Of a stretch of DNA of 64,000 nucleotides, positions 42,749-51,120 are shown one piece after another. The DNA is from Marinicellulosiphila megalodicopiae (lineage in GTDB: Bacteria > Pseudomonadota > Gammaproteobacteria > Pseudomonadales > Natronospirillaceae). Every line of letters begins with the position of its first letter. Within the stretch, counting starts at the first letter, position 1. The stretch is from the NCBI RefSeq assembly GCF_045862395.1, contig NZ_AP023087.1:1426001-1490000 (forward strand), in the 5' to 3' direction. A program made the translations under genes and the position numbers. Under the pieces are notes generated by a model. The model searched no databases. It worked only from the letters and a program-made list of their open reading frames with translations, and was not told the origin of the DNA.

Positions 42749-44658
42749 CACAACAAAAACGGATTCGAATCGGTGATGTATTAGTTGACGAGAATATAAT
42801 CTCTAATGACCAGTTAATGCTTGCTTTACAAGAACAAAAAACATCGGGGCACAAAATTGGACGTGTTTTGGTTGATATGGGATTGGTTGAAGAAAAACAA
42901 TTATTAGAAACATTATCCAAACATTTGCGTTTACCATTTATAGAACTTAGACACTTTCAATTAGATCAAAAAATCATCAAACAATTACCTGAAAATAATG
43001 CACGTCGTTACCGAGTATTATTGTTGTCTAAATTAAATGATCAAACCATGCAATTGGCAATGGCCGATCCTATGGACTTGATGGCCATTGATGAGATTCA
43101 ACGCATTATTGGTAAAACAGTCAGTCCAGTTATTGTCAGAGAATCTGAATTATTAGCGACGTTAGATATTGTTTATCGCAAACAAGATGAAATTGCTGAA
43201 ATTGCAACTGAATTAGAAGGGGAGTTAAGCGATAGCGATTTTGATTTAAATAACTTAGCGGAACAAACTGACGTAACAGAAGCGCCTGTTGTGCGTTTAT
43301 TACAATCTATTTTTGATGACGCAGTTCAAGCGAAAGCCTCAGATATTCATATTGAACCTGATGAATCTTCTATTCGAGTGCGTATGCGTATTGATGGCGT
43401 ACTGCAAGAGCAAATAATGAAAGAAAAACGCATTGCAAGTGCCTTGGTGTTGCGTTTAAAAATTATGTCAAATTTGGATATTTCAGAAAAACGACTCCCA
43501 CAAGACGGTCGATTTAATATTCGAGTTCATGATAAATCCATGGACGTACGTTTATCGACATTGCCCACTCAATATGGTGAGTCTGTGGTCATGCGTTTAT
43601 TGGATCAATCTAATGCATTATTGACATTAGAAAAATTAGGCATGCCCGAGGATATTCGTAAACGTTATGAATTATTAATTGAGCGTCCTCATGGTTTAAT
43701 TTTAGTCACTGGGCCAACGGGCTCTGGTAAAACCACTACCTTGTATGCCTCTTTAAATAAATTAAATAGCCCTCATCGAAAAATCATTACCGCTGAAGAT
43801 CCAATTGAGTATCGTTTGTCTCGAATCAATCAAGTCCAAGTGAATAGTAAAATTGAATTATCATTTGCAAGTATTCTACGCAGCGCATTACGTCAAGACC
43901 CAGACATTATTTTGGTAGGGGAAATGCGAGATCAAGAGACCATTAATATTGGTTTACGTGCGGCATTAACCGGTCATATGGTGTTATCAACCTTGCACAC
44001 AAATGATGCTATTTCTAGTGCTTTACGATTAGCGGATATGGGGGTCGAGCCATTTATGGTGGCTTCAGCATTGCGCGGAGTTGTCGCTCAACGCTTAGTT
44101 AAAAAAGTTTGCATAAATTGCAAACAACCCTATACACCTACTGCTCAAGAAAAAATGTGGATGGGACATTTAGAAAAATCCTTTAAAAAAGATATATCCA
44201 CAAGTGATAAAATTCAAATTAATGATCAACTGACGGATTTAGACCCAACTGAAATGTTAACGATGGATCAATCGGTGGAGATAAATAATGAGATTTTGGA
44301 ACTGGATGAACCAGATGTGATAAGCCATTTAGAAAAAGAAAATATCGATTCAGTTAGTAATCCAATCACTACACAAACGCAGTTTCAATTTTATAAAGGA
44401 ACGGGTTGTTATCAATGCAATAACACAGGGTATTCTGGGCGAATTGGGATTTATGAACTACTTGAGTTTAATGATGAAATGTTAACGCATTTAAGAAATA
44501 TGGATCATAACGGATTTATAAGATCTGCAAATAACCATCCTTATTTTATTAGTTTGTCTGAGCGAGCATTAATGTATGCACGAACTGGTGAGACGGATTT
44601 GACTGAAGTATTTAGAATCAGTAGTGACTTGGAAGATCGAAGCAATGATGAAATATAA
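42745..44658 (+). CDS. mshE: MSHA pilus extension ATPase MshE
   Basis: 637-residue GspE/PilB-type ATPase that powers pilus assembly from the cytoplasm. N-terminal domain ('RIRIGDVLVDENIISNDQL'), which in MshE proteins binds c-di-GMP; Walker A 'GPTGSGKTTT' from residue 323; Asp box 'ITAEDPIEYRL'; Walker B 'DPDIILVGEMRD'; His box 'GHMVLSTLHTNDA'. The zinc-finger cysteines are Cys456/459 and Cys555/558, separated by 95 residues, because an acidic insertion of about 60 residues ('DQLTDLDPTEMLTMDQ' etc.) lies between the pairs. The operon's c-di-GMP link is notable because a GGDEF-EAL gene lies 14 kb downstream. Ribosome site AGGGGC. Confidence 0.94.
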   Translation: MTQQKRIRIGDVLVDENIISNDQLMLALQEQKTSGHKIGRVLVDMGLVEEKQLLETLSKHLRLPFIELRHFQLDQKIIKQLPENNARRYRVLLLSKLNDQTMQLAMADPMDLMAIDEIQRIIGKTVSPVIVRESELLATLDIVYRKQDEIAEIATELEGELSDSDFDLNNLAEQTDVTEAPVVRLLQSIFDDAVQAKASDIHIEPDESSIRVRMRIDGVLQEQIMKEKRIASALVLRLKIMSNLDISEKRLPQDGRFNIRVHDKSMDVRLSTLPTQYGESVVMRLLDQSNALLTLEKLGMPEDIRKRYELLIERPHGLILVTGPTGSGKTTTLYASLNKLNSPHRKIITAEDPIEYRLSRINQVQVNSKIELSFASILRSALRQDPDIILVGEMRDQETINIGLRAALTGHMVLSTLHTNDAISSALRLADMGVEPFMVASALRGVVAQRLVKKVCINCKQPYTPTAQEKMWMGHLEKSFKKDISTSDKIQINDQLTDLDPTEMLTMDQSVEINNEILELDEPDVISHLEKENIDSVSNPITTQTQFQFYKGTGCYQCNNTGYSGRIGIYELLEFNDEMLTHLRNMDHNGFIRSANNHPYFISLSERALMYARTGETDLTEVFRISSDLEDRSNDEI

Positions 44659-45868
44659 ATACAGAGGCCAAGATGGTTCGGGAAATTCAGTTACAGGACA
44701 ATTACAAGCAAAATCCAAACACGATGTGCTCAATGAATTAAAACGAAAACAAATTATTCCTATTTTAATTTCACAAGACAATGGCGGTTTTGATTTAAGT
44801 TTTGATATTTCATCTGTTTTACCTAAGCCTAAAATCAAAGAAGATGACTTGATTATTTTTTCAAGACAGATGTATGCATTAACTCGATCGGGTATTGCCA
44901 TAACAAGAGCCATCAGTGGATTAGCTCAGTCCTCACGATCCGCTCATTTAAGAGAGATATTGATTAAAGTAAATAGCAGTCTAACAGGGGGTAATACACT
45001 AGCAAACAGTTTGTCTGCTTATAAATATGTATTTGGAGAGCTTTTTATTTCAATGGTGCATGTAGGTGAAACTACTGGTCGATTGGATTTAGCCTTTAAA
45101 CAATTAATTGATCATCTTGAGTTAGAAAAAGAAACACAGAAAAAAATGAAATCCGCCACGCGTTACCCAATGATGGTCACCATTGCAATTGCTATTGCAT
45201 TAGTTGTAGTTAATTTATTCGTGATTCCAAAATTTGCAAAAATATTCAGTAAATTTGGTAATGAATTACCAATGCCTACCAAAATATTAATGGGCACCAG
45301 TGAGTTTTTTGTACAATTTTGGCCACTGCTTTTAGCGGTGTTAATCATCAGTATAATTTCTTGGAAGATTTACGTTCGTACTGAAAAAGGCATTTTATTT
45401 AAAGACAGCTTGATATTAAAAATTCCAATCGTAGGTCCTATTTTTACAAGAATCACCCTTGGAAGATTTGTAAGGCCCTTTGCTATGATGCTGCATTCTG
45501 GTGTGCCAATGTTACAAGCACTAAGTGTTACTGCTCGGGCAGTTGGGAATCAAAAAATAGGCAATGCAGTATTGAGTATGAAAAATGGTATTGAACGGGG
45601 CGATACTCTTTTAAAAACAGCAGCCAGTACAGGTGTTTTTAATAATTTAGTATTACAAATGATGGCCGTAGGGGAAGAAACTGGGCAGGTAGCTGAATTA
45701 TTAGAAGAGGTTGGGGATTTTTACGAGCAAGAAGTAGAGTACGATTTAAAGCGACTGGCTGAATCCATAGAACCAATTTTGTTGGTGTTTATGGGGGTTA
45801 TGGTTTTAGTGCTTGCGCTGGGTATCTTCTTGCCAATGTGGGATTTAAGTTCAACCATGGGTGGGTAA
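44645..45868 (+). CDS. mshG: MSHA biogenesis inner-membrane platform protein MshG (GspF/PilC family)
   Basis: About 407 residues with two GspF repeats. N-terminal 'YKYRGQDGSGNSVTGQLQAKSK'; 'LIIFSRQMYALTRSGIAI'; first membrane region 'MMVTIAIAIALVVVNLFVIPKFAKIF'; second repeat 'TLGRFVRPFAMMLHSGVPMLQAL' and 'MMAVGEETGQVAELLEEVGDFYEQEV'; C-terminal helix 'ILLVFMGVMVLVLALGIFLPMW'. Acts as the rotor/platform for MshE. GGAAG 9 bases before ATG 44645 supports that start; 44648 is an alternative and 44624 is inside mshE. It is the last gene of the operon: no mshF or pilin gene follows. Confidence 0.94.
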   Translation: MMKYKYRGQDGSGNSVTGQLQAKSKHDVLNELKRKQIIPILISQDNGGFDLSFDISSVLPKPKIKEDDLIIFSRQMYALTRSGIAITRAISGLAQSSRSAHLREILIKVNSSLTGGNTLANSLSAYKYVFGELFISMVHVGETTGRLDLAFKQLIDHLELEKETQKKMKSATRYPMMVTIAIAIALVVVNLFVIPKFAKIFSKFGNELPMPTKILMGTSEFFVQFWPLLLAVLIISIISWKIYVRTEKGILFKDSLILKIPIVGPIFTRITLGRFVRPFAMMLHSGVPMLQALSVTARAVGNQKIGNAVLSMKNGIERGDTLLKTAASTGVFNNLVLQMMAVGEETGQVAELLEEVGDFYEQEVEYDLKRLAESIEPILLVFMGVMVLVLALGIFLPMWDLSSTMGG

Positions 45869-45883
45869 TAATTTTATTTCAAG

Positions 45884-45921
45884 CAAAAAAAACGAGATTA
45901 AATTCAACATTTAATCTCGTT
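45884..45921 (-). terminator. Terminator of the small minus-strand gene
   Basis: aacgagattaaa / tttaatctcgtt with a 7-base loop. The poly-T tract lies on the minus-strand side only, so it ends the gene at 45948 rather than mshG. Confidence 0.75.
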
Positions 45922-45947
45922 ATAGGGATATACAATCCATTAAAATT

Positions 45948-46130
45948 TCAAATAGAAGCAGTGTAGCGAACTTTTAGTGACGCTTTGTTAAATAACTGCC
46001 CATTAATAGGAAATGCTAATAAATACCCGTCTTTTGGGTAATTAGCGCTGACCATATAACGATGTCCTCGTATTTTTATTTCATCACCAATGTATTTTTT
46101 ATGCCATTGTTCTTTTTGCATTGTTTCCAT
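45948..46130 (-). CDS. Small 60-residue protein of unknown function
   Basis: Basic, soluble-looking small protein ('KYIGDEIKIRGHRYMVSANY'), with no signal or membrane segment. It is believed real because the ATG at 46130 is preceded by a purine-rich ribosome site (AGGGGAAGGGACA) and the stop codon is followed by a terminator that works only on this strand. The family is not recognised; the composition suggests a compact beta-rich fold. It lies between mshG (convergent) and the acyl-CoA dehydrogenase (divergent). Confidence 0.65.
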   Translation of the reverse strand: METMQKEQWHKKYIGDEIKIRGHRYMVSANYPKDGYLLAFPINGQLFNKASLKVRYTASI

Positions 46131-46477
46131 TGTCCCTTCCCCTAATGCTAACTGTGGAATGTTATATTTTCTATATCGGCATTTTGTTATTTGGCTTTAA
46201 TATTATTTTTACATTTGTTAACTCATCTTCCTTTTTTATGATGATTACACACTCGATGTTAGTCATGAAAGTATAAATGAGAATATAAAAAGAAGTATAA
46301 AAGTGACTTTAAAATGACTTGATTCACTATTTACACAGATATTCGTTTGTAACTCGGCATAGTTAAAATCACTGACTATACTTATTGTTACAAATCTGAT
46401 TGTTACAAATCTGATTGTTATAAACTTATTGTTACAAATATTTTTCTTAACTTATTTGACCATATTCTGGAGTCAAT
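46131..46477. other. Divergent intergenic region with short direct repeats
   Basis: About 350 AT-rich bases between the small minus-strand gene and the acyl-CoA dehydrogenase. The right part holds four ATTGTTAYAAA repeats (46384-46442). No other gene is supported. Confidence 0.55.
46384..46442 (+). promoter_or_regulatory. Four direct repeats upstream of acyl-CoA dehydrogenase 1
   Basis: 'attgttacaaatctg' twice, then 'attgttataaactt' and 'attgttacaaatatt', spaced 14-15 bases apart and ending about 35 bases before the ATG. The spacing suggests a phased regulator-binding array; it does not look like a PsrA or FadR site. Confidence 0.5.
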
Positions 46478-48250
46478 ATGCACCAATACAAAGCGCCCAT
46501 AGAAGACATTCATTTTGTTTTAGATAGTTTAGATTATTCAAAACACTGCCAAACCATAGGAGCAACAGAGGCCAGCGATGATATGGTTGAAGCCATTTTG
46601 GAAGAGGCTGCAAAATTTTGTGAACAGGTATTAGCGCCTTTGTATCAAGTGGGAGATCAAGAAGGCTGTCAATTTGATAACGGTGTTGTAACAACGCCTA
46701 CTGGTTTTAAAGCTGCTTATGAACAATGGGTTGAAAATGGTTGGCCATCTCTTGCACAAAAAGAAGAATTTGGTGGGCAGGGTATGCCTGAGTCGTTAGG
46801 CAATGTGATCAATGAATTAGGTGGAAGTGCAAACTGGGCTTGGGCTATGTATTCAGGTTTAAGTCATGGGGCAATGAATACTTTAGAAATGCATGGAACA
46901 GACGAACAAAAAGAAGAATATTTAACTCCACTAGTGAGTGGGCAATGGACAGGCACAATGTGTTTAACAGAACCTCATTGTGGAACAGATTTGGGATTAT
47001 TAAAAACCAAAGCGACACCACAAGATGATGGCAGTTATAGCATAGAGGGAACTAAAATTTTCATATCTGCAGGTGAGCATGATTTAGCAGAGAACATCGT
47101 TCATATTGTAATAGCAAGGATGCCAGATTCTCCAGAAGGCAGTAAAGGGATTTCTTTATTTGTGGTACCAAAGTTATTAAATGGTGAAGCCAATCATGTT
47201 AGTTGTGGGTCGTTAGAACATAAAATGGGCATACATGGCAACGCAACCTGTGTGATGAATTTTGACGGTGCAAAAGGGTTCTTAATAGGTCCGAAAAATA
47301 AAGGGCTAAATTGCATGTTCACCTTTATGAACTTCGCAAGATTGGCAACAGCGGTTCAAGGTTTAAGTACTATGGAACTGGCGTATCAAGGTTCACTTGC
47401 CTATGCAAAAGACCGTCGTGCTATGCGTGCGATGACAGGAACAAAATCCCCAGACCAACCGGCAGATTTAATTATCGAGCATGCAGATGTGCGACGTATG
47501 TTATTAACACAAAAAGCCTTTGCAGAAGGTTCGCGTATGTTGATATACCAATTAGGTATGTTTGTGGATATTGCCAAACAAGAACAAGATAGTCCTGAAA
47601 AAACAAGAGCCGATGAATTTTTAGGATTATTAACGCCAATCGCTAAAGCATTTGTTACTGAGGCAGGGTTTGAATGTGCAAACTTAGGAATGCAAGTGTT
47701 TGGTGGGCATGGATATATTAAAGAATGGGGCATGGAACAAATTGTTCGTGATAGCCGTATCTCAACATTATATGAAGGCACAACAGGGATTCAATCTTTA
47801 GATTTACTGGGGCGAAAAGTGCTGTCTAATCGAGGGCAGGTATTAAAAAAATACACAAAAGAAATGCAAAGTTTTTGCAAACAAGCTAAATCCATAAAAG
47901 AAATGAAACCTTTTACGAATCGCTTAATAAAAATGAGTAAAGAATGGGGGTGGATGACACTTAAAATCGGATTAAAAGCGCGTAAAAATCGAGACGAAGT
48001 CAATGCAGCATGCGTTGAGTATTTAATGTATTCAGGTTATGCAGTACTTGCTTATATGTGGGCGCAAATGGCATATAAAGCGATGCAAGCATTAGAAGAT
48101 CCAAATTGTGAAAACAAACAACAGTACATTAATAAAATACAAACCTGTGAATTTTATTATGAGCGTCTATTGCCAAGAACCCGCGGATTTAAAGATTGTT
48201 TGTTAGGTGGATCAAAAACATTGATGCAAATGTCTGCGGATGATTTTTAA
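46478..48250 (+). CDS. Acyl-CoA dehydrogenase 1 (large DmdC/FadE-like type)
   Basis: 590-residue FAD-dependent dehydrogenase that introduces the alpha-beta double bond in acyl-CoA, linked to electron-transfer flavoprotein. 'MCLTEPHCGTDLGLLKTKA' and 'EGTKIFISAGEHDLAENIVHIVIAR' are flavin/substrate segments; the catalytic Glu is in 'LYEGTTGIQSLDLLGRK'; a C-terminal helical extension ('MKPFTNRLIKMSKEWGWM...') is typical of the ~590-residue group that includes 3-methylmercaptopropionyl-CoA dehydrogenase. Short- or medium-chain fatty acid or DMSP-type substrates are possible; the sequence does not settle which. Ribosome site TGGAG. Paralogue of 48688. Confidence 0.9.
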   Translation: MHQYKAPIEDIHFVLDSLDYSKHCQTIGATEASDDMVEAILEEAAKFCEQVLAPLYQVGDQEGCQFDNGVVTTPTGFKAAYEQWVENGWPSLAQKEEFGGQGMPESLGNVINELGGSANWAWAMYSGLSHGAMNTLEMHGTDEQKEEYLTPLVSGQWTGTMCLTEPHCGTDLGLLKTKATPQDDGSYSIEGTKIFISAGEHDLAENIVHIVIARMPDSPEGSKGISLFVVPKLLNGEANHVSCGSLEHKMGIHGNATCVMNFDGAKGFLIGPKNKGLNCMFTFMNFARLATAVQGLSTMELAYQGSLAYAKDRRAMRAMTGTKSPDQPADLIIEHADVRRMLLTQKAFAEGSRMLIYQLGMFVDIAKQEQDSPEKTRADEFLGLLTPIAKAFVTEAGFECANLGMQVFGGHGYIKEWGMEQIVRDSRISTLYEGTTGIQSLDLLGRKVLSNRGQVLKKYTKEMQSFCKQAKSIKEMKPFTNRLIKMSKEWGWMTLKIGLKARKNRDEVNAACVEYLMYSGYAVLAYMWAQMAYKAMQALEDPNCENKQQYINKIQTCEFYYERLLPRTRGFKDCLLGGSKTLMQMSADDF

Positions 48251-48687
48251 GTTGCTCTTTAAGTTGCTCTTTAAGTTTAATTAATCGAAAAGATGATTAA
48301 TTAAACGCTTGGTGAACATTCTGGCTGAAGGGAACCTTCTTTGAATGTTCAGTCGCTCTTTAAGTTTAATTAATCGAAAAGATGATTAATTAAACGCTTG
48401 GTGAACATTCTGGCAGAAGGGGACCTTCTTTGAATGTTCAGTCGCTCCTTAAGTTTAATTAATCGAAAAGATGATTAATTAAACGCTTGGTGAACATTCT
48501 GGCAGAAGGGGGACCTTCTTTGAATGTTTAGTCGCTCTTTAAGTTTAATTAATCGAAAAGATGATTAATTAAACGCTTGGTGAACATTCTGGCAGAAGGG
48601 GACCTTCTTTGAATGTTCAGTCGCTTTTTGTGCTTTTGTGCTTTCGTGCATGGGTAAGGTTTTTTATATTATTGTTTAGAGGTTTTT
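48251..48687. other. Intergenic region between the two acyl-CoA dehydrogenase genes
   Basis: About 440 bases, mostly the 89-bp hairpin array. The remaining 65 bases hold a T-rich tract ('cgctttttgtgcttttgtgc') and the AGAGGT ribosome site of the next gene. No gene inside. Confidence 0.7.
48266..48622. repeat. Tandem array of four 89-90-bp units, each with two perfect hairpins
   Basis: Units start at 48266, 48355, 48444 and 48534. Each holds TTTAATTAATC / GATTAATTAAA (11-bp perfect stem, loop gaaaagat) and TGAACATTC / GAATGTTCA (9-bp perfect stem), inside which AGAAGG / CCTTCT can also pair. Copies differ at only a few bases, mostly the length of a G-run in the inner loop. A 13-base duplication (gttgctctttaag) leads into the array. 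No spacers between units, so it is not CRISPR. Confidence 0.92.
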
Positions 48688-50427
48688 ATGAGTATTTACC
48701 AAGCGCCTATTGAAGATTATCAATTTTTATATCGTGACGTTTTTAAGTTAAACGAGTTTTGGCAGCATTCTACTAACTTTACCGATGCCACTGACGATAT
48801 GGTGGATTCTATTTTAGATGAAGCTGACAAAATTTGCAGGCAGGTATTGTTGCCTATTAATGCCTCAGGTGACGCAGAAGGTTGTCATTTTGATTTAACA
48901 CAAACCCCACCTGTGCATACACCCAAAGGATTCGTAGAAGCCTATCAATCATTTTCTGAAAACGGCTGGTTTGGTTTGTGCGGTTCTCAAGAATATGGTG
49001 CCATGGGATTTCCAAAATCCGTAGGAGTTATGTTTGAAGAAATGCTTTACGCAACAAATTGTTCATTTACGTTGTATTTGGGGTTAACCACAGGCGTTTC
49101 ACAAGCATTACTTAATCATGCAAGTGATGAATTAAAGCAAAAATATCTACCTAAGTTATACAGTGGTGAATACTCAGGAAGTATGTGTTTGACTGAACCC
49201 CATGCAGGTACAAATTTAGGATCCATTCGTACTAAAGCGGTACCAATTTCAGCAACAGACCAATTTGAAATTACAGGTAATAAAATATTTATAACAGCAG
49301 GAGAGCACGATCTAAGTAAAAATATTATTCATTTGGTTTTAGCCAGAATTGAAGGTGAGCCTGAAGGAAATAAAGGCATTTCATTATTTTTAGTCAGTAA
49401 ATTTAATGAAGATGAGCAAGGTAATTTAACCAATAATAATCATGTGCAATGTACAAATATTGAACATAAAATGGGCATCAAAGCCAGTGCTACCTGTGCG
49501 TTAAGTTTTGAGAAATCCAAAGGAGTGTTAATTGGTAAAAAAAATCAAGGGCTACAAGCGATGTTTACCATGATGAATTTTGAACGATTATCTATTGCCG
49601 TACAAGGTTTGGGATTAGGGGATATCGCATGGCAAAATGCACTTGAATATGCAAAAGAGCGTGAGCAGGGCCAAACCAAATATGGGAATAATTTATTAGC
49701 ATTTGGCGATGTGCGCAGAATGCTTAAAGTTCAAGAGGTATTATCTCAAGGCGCTCGTTGCTTAGCGATATTTATTTCTCACAAATTAGATCAATACAAA
49801 GACACTCAGGATGAAAAAATAAATAGTCAGGTGGCTTTGTTAACCCCAGTTGTTAAGGCTTTTTTAACCGACAGAGGGTTTGAATCGACAGTGCTAGCTC
49901 AACAAATATATGGCGGTCATGGTTTTATACAAGAAACCGGAGCTGAGCAATATGTGCGTGATGCACGAATTGCTCAAATTTATGAAGGAACAAATGGTGT
50001 CCAGGCTCTTGATTTTTTAGGTCGAAAAGTGGCTTTTGATCAAGCTGTTGTATTGAAAAAATTCACAAATGAGCTATTTGCTGAAATGCAAACGTGGCAA
50101 TTAGAGGATCAATTTGTCAATTACAGTGAACAATTGGAGTTGGGCTTTACTGAGTTTTTGAGTTGCACGAATAAGTTATTAGCGCAAAAGGATAAATTGG
50201 ATTTTACAATTAATGCAGTTTGCACCGATTATTTGGATGGGTTTGGGTATTTGATGTATGGTTATTTTTATTTAAAAATGATTAATCAAATTGACTCTGG
50301 CTCTCAGCGAACTGAATTTATTGAAAATAAAAAGCAAAACACACACTTTTATTTCCAAAAACTCTTCACACGAATGAAAATGCATGTCCAAAATGTGAAT
50401 AACGGTGCACAATCTTTACTGCATTAA
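48688..50427 (+). CDS. Acyl-CoA dehydrogenase 2 (large DmdC/FadE-like type)
   Basis: 579-residue paralogue of the preceding dehydrogenase with the same layout: 'MCLTEPHAGTNLGSIRTKA', 'TGNKIFITAGEHDLSKNIIHLVLAR', 'QIYGGHGFIQETGAEQYVRDARIAQIYEGTNGVQALDFLGRK' with the catalytic Glu in 'YEGT'. It begins 'MSIYQAPIEDYQFLYRDVF', like 'MHQYKAPIEDIHFVLDSLD' in copy 1. The two probably act on different chain lengths or substrates (inference). AGAGGT ribosome site 5 bases before the ATG. Transcription may read through from copy 1 across the hairpin array. Confidence 0.9.
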   Translation: MSIYQAPIEDYQFLYRDVFKLNEFWQHSTNFTDATDDMVDSILDEADKICRQVLLPINASGDAEGCHFDLTQTPPVHTPKGFVEAYQSFSENGWFGLCGSQEYGAMGFPKSVGVMFEEMLYATNCSFTLYLGLTTGVSQALLNHASDELKQKYLPKLYSGEYSGSMCLTEPHAGTNLGSIRTKAVPISATDQFEITGNKIFITAGEHDLSKNIIHLVLARIEGEPEGNKGISLFLVSKFNEDEQGNLTNNNHVQCTNIEHKMGIKASATCALSFEKSKGVLIGKKNQGLQAMFTMMNFERLSIAVQGLGLGDIAWQNALEYAKEREQGQTKYGNNLLAFGDVRRMLKVQEVLSQGARCLAIFISHKLDQYKDTQDEKINSQVALLTPVVKAFLTDRGFESTVLAQQIYGGHGFIQETGAEQYVRDARIAQIYEGTNGVQALDFLGRKVAFDQAVVLKKFTNELFAEMQTWQLEDQFVNYSEQLELGFTEFLSCTNKLLAQKDKLDFTINAVCTDYLDGFGYLMYGYFYLKMINQIDSGSQRTEFIENKKQNTHFYFQKLFTRMKMHVQNVNNGAQSLLH

Positions 50428-50519
50428 TATCCAGTTTTTATTTTGAGTATAAAAATATACTCTAAGTTTTGATTATAGCGTTGTAATAGCGTAGAAACCC
50501 TTGCCTGTAGTATGTTAAA

Positions 50520-50554
50520 GTGCCATCTTTTGTTAGGAAAACACAAGATGGCAC
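50520..50554 (+). promoter_or_regulatory. Perfect hairpin enclosing the ribosome site and start codon
   Basis: GTGCCATCTT (50520-50529) is the exact complement of AAGATGGCAC (50545-50554). The latter contains the ATG (50548) of the next gene, and the 15-base loop contains the Shine-Dalgarno AGGAAA. The structure can hide the start codon in the mRNA; alternatively the inverted repeat is a protein-binding operator. Confidence 0.6.
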
Positions 50555-51120
50555 ATTTAATATCTAAAACCCTTCCCTTCTTTGTGTTGGGTGCTTTCTC
50601 CAGTTCCCATGTATTCGCTGAATCTGTTACTCGTTCAATTCACTTTGATGCCTATCAGGCATATTTAGGTAATGTTGCCATGGAAATTAATTTTCCTATT
50701 AGCGATAATATTTTATTTGGTGGTCAGGTCAATTCTGGGAATCATTATTTTGATAATGAACCCAATCATATAATTAAACAAAGACAGTCAACAAATGGAT
50801 TTAGGCTGGAGTACAATTTCAGTGGAATAGGACAATCTGGAATAATTGCAGACAGTACTTTTGGCAAAGGATTATTAGTAGATCAATTTTCAAAAGATGG
50901 AAATAAATGCGAACAAATTCAAGATTATTTCTATTCAAGTTTTGGCGTGGGTTATAAAGCAATGATCACCAAACAAATAGTGATTCGTGCTTCTTTAAAA
51001 TACCAATCCACGATAGAGCCTAAAATCAATACGGTGTGTCAATCTACCAGTTACAACGAAGTGATTTCTCAGCCCGTTGCTGAAGTCATTCCTGAAATCA
51101 CAATAGGAATGCAATTATAA
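50548..51120 (+). CDS. Small exported protein, possibly an outer-membrane beta-barrel
   Basis: 190 residues: signal peptide 'LISKTLPFFVLGAFSSSHVFA', then alternating polar/hydrophobic strands with Gly and aromatic residues ('AMEINFPISDNILFGGQVNSGNHYF', 'GFRLEYNFSG', 'IGMQL' at the end), as in small outer-membrane barrels. The start is placed at 50548 by AGGAAA 7 bases upstream; the longer frame from 50512 would add a charged lead before the signal. Stop and next start overlap (TAATG). Function unknown; first gene of an operon of unknown exported proteins. Confidence 0.65.
   Translation: MAHLISKTLPFFVLGAFSSSHVFAESVTRSIHFDAYQAYLGNVAMEINFPISDNILFGGQVNSGNHYFDNEPNHIIKQRQSTNGFRLEYNFSGIGQSGIIADSTFGKGLLVDQFSKDGNKCEQIQDYFYSSFGVGYKAMITKQIVIRASLKYQSTIEPKINTVCQSTSYNEVISQPVAEVIPEITIGMQL

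Noticed and set aside
35162..45868. Type II secretion or type IVa (pilMNOPQ) operon
   Set aside because: The set of mshL-type lipoprotein secretin, ExeA-like mshM, TPR mshN, then GspE/GspF-type genes in this order is that of MSHA; the T2SS genes gspC-D-G-K and pilQ-type features are missing.
45930..46130. Treating the hairpin at 45884 as the mshG terminator
   Set aside because: There is no T-run on the plus strand; the tract of T lies on the minus-strand side.
47311..47781. Extra open frames inside the acyl-CoA dehydrogenase genes
   Set aside because: They overlap a strongly conserved coding frame and show no family features of their own.
48266..48622. CRISPR array
   Set aside because: The repeats are contiguous 89-90-bp units with no unique spacers and no cas genes are nearby.
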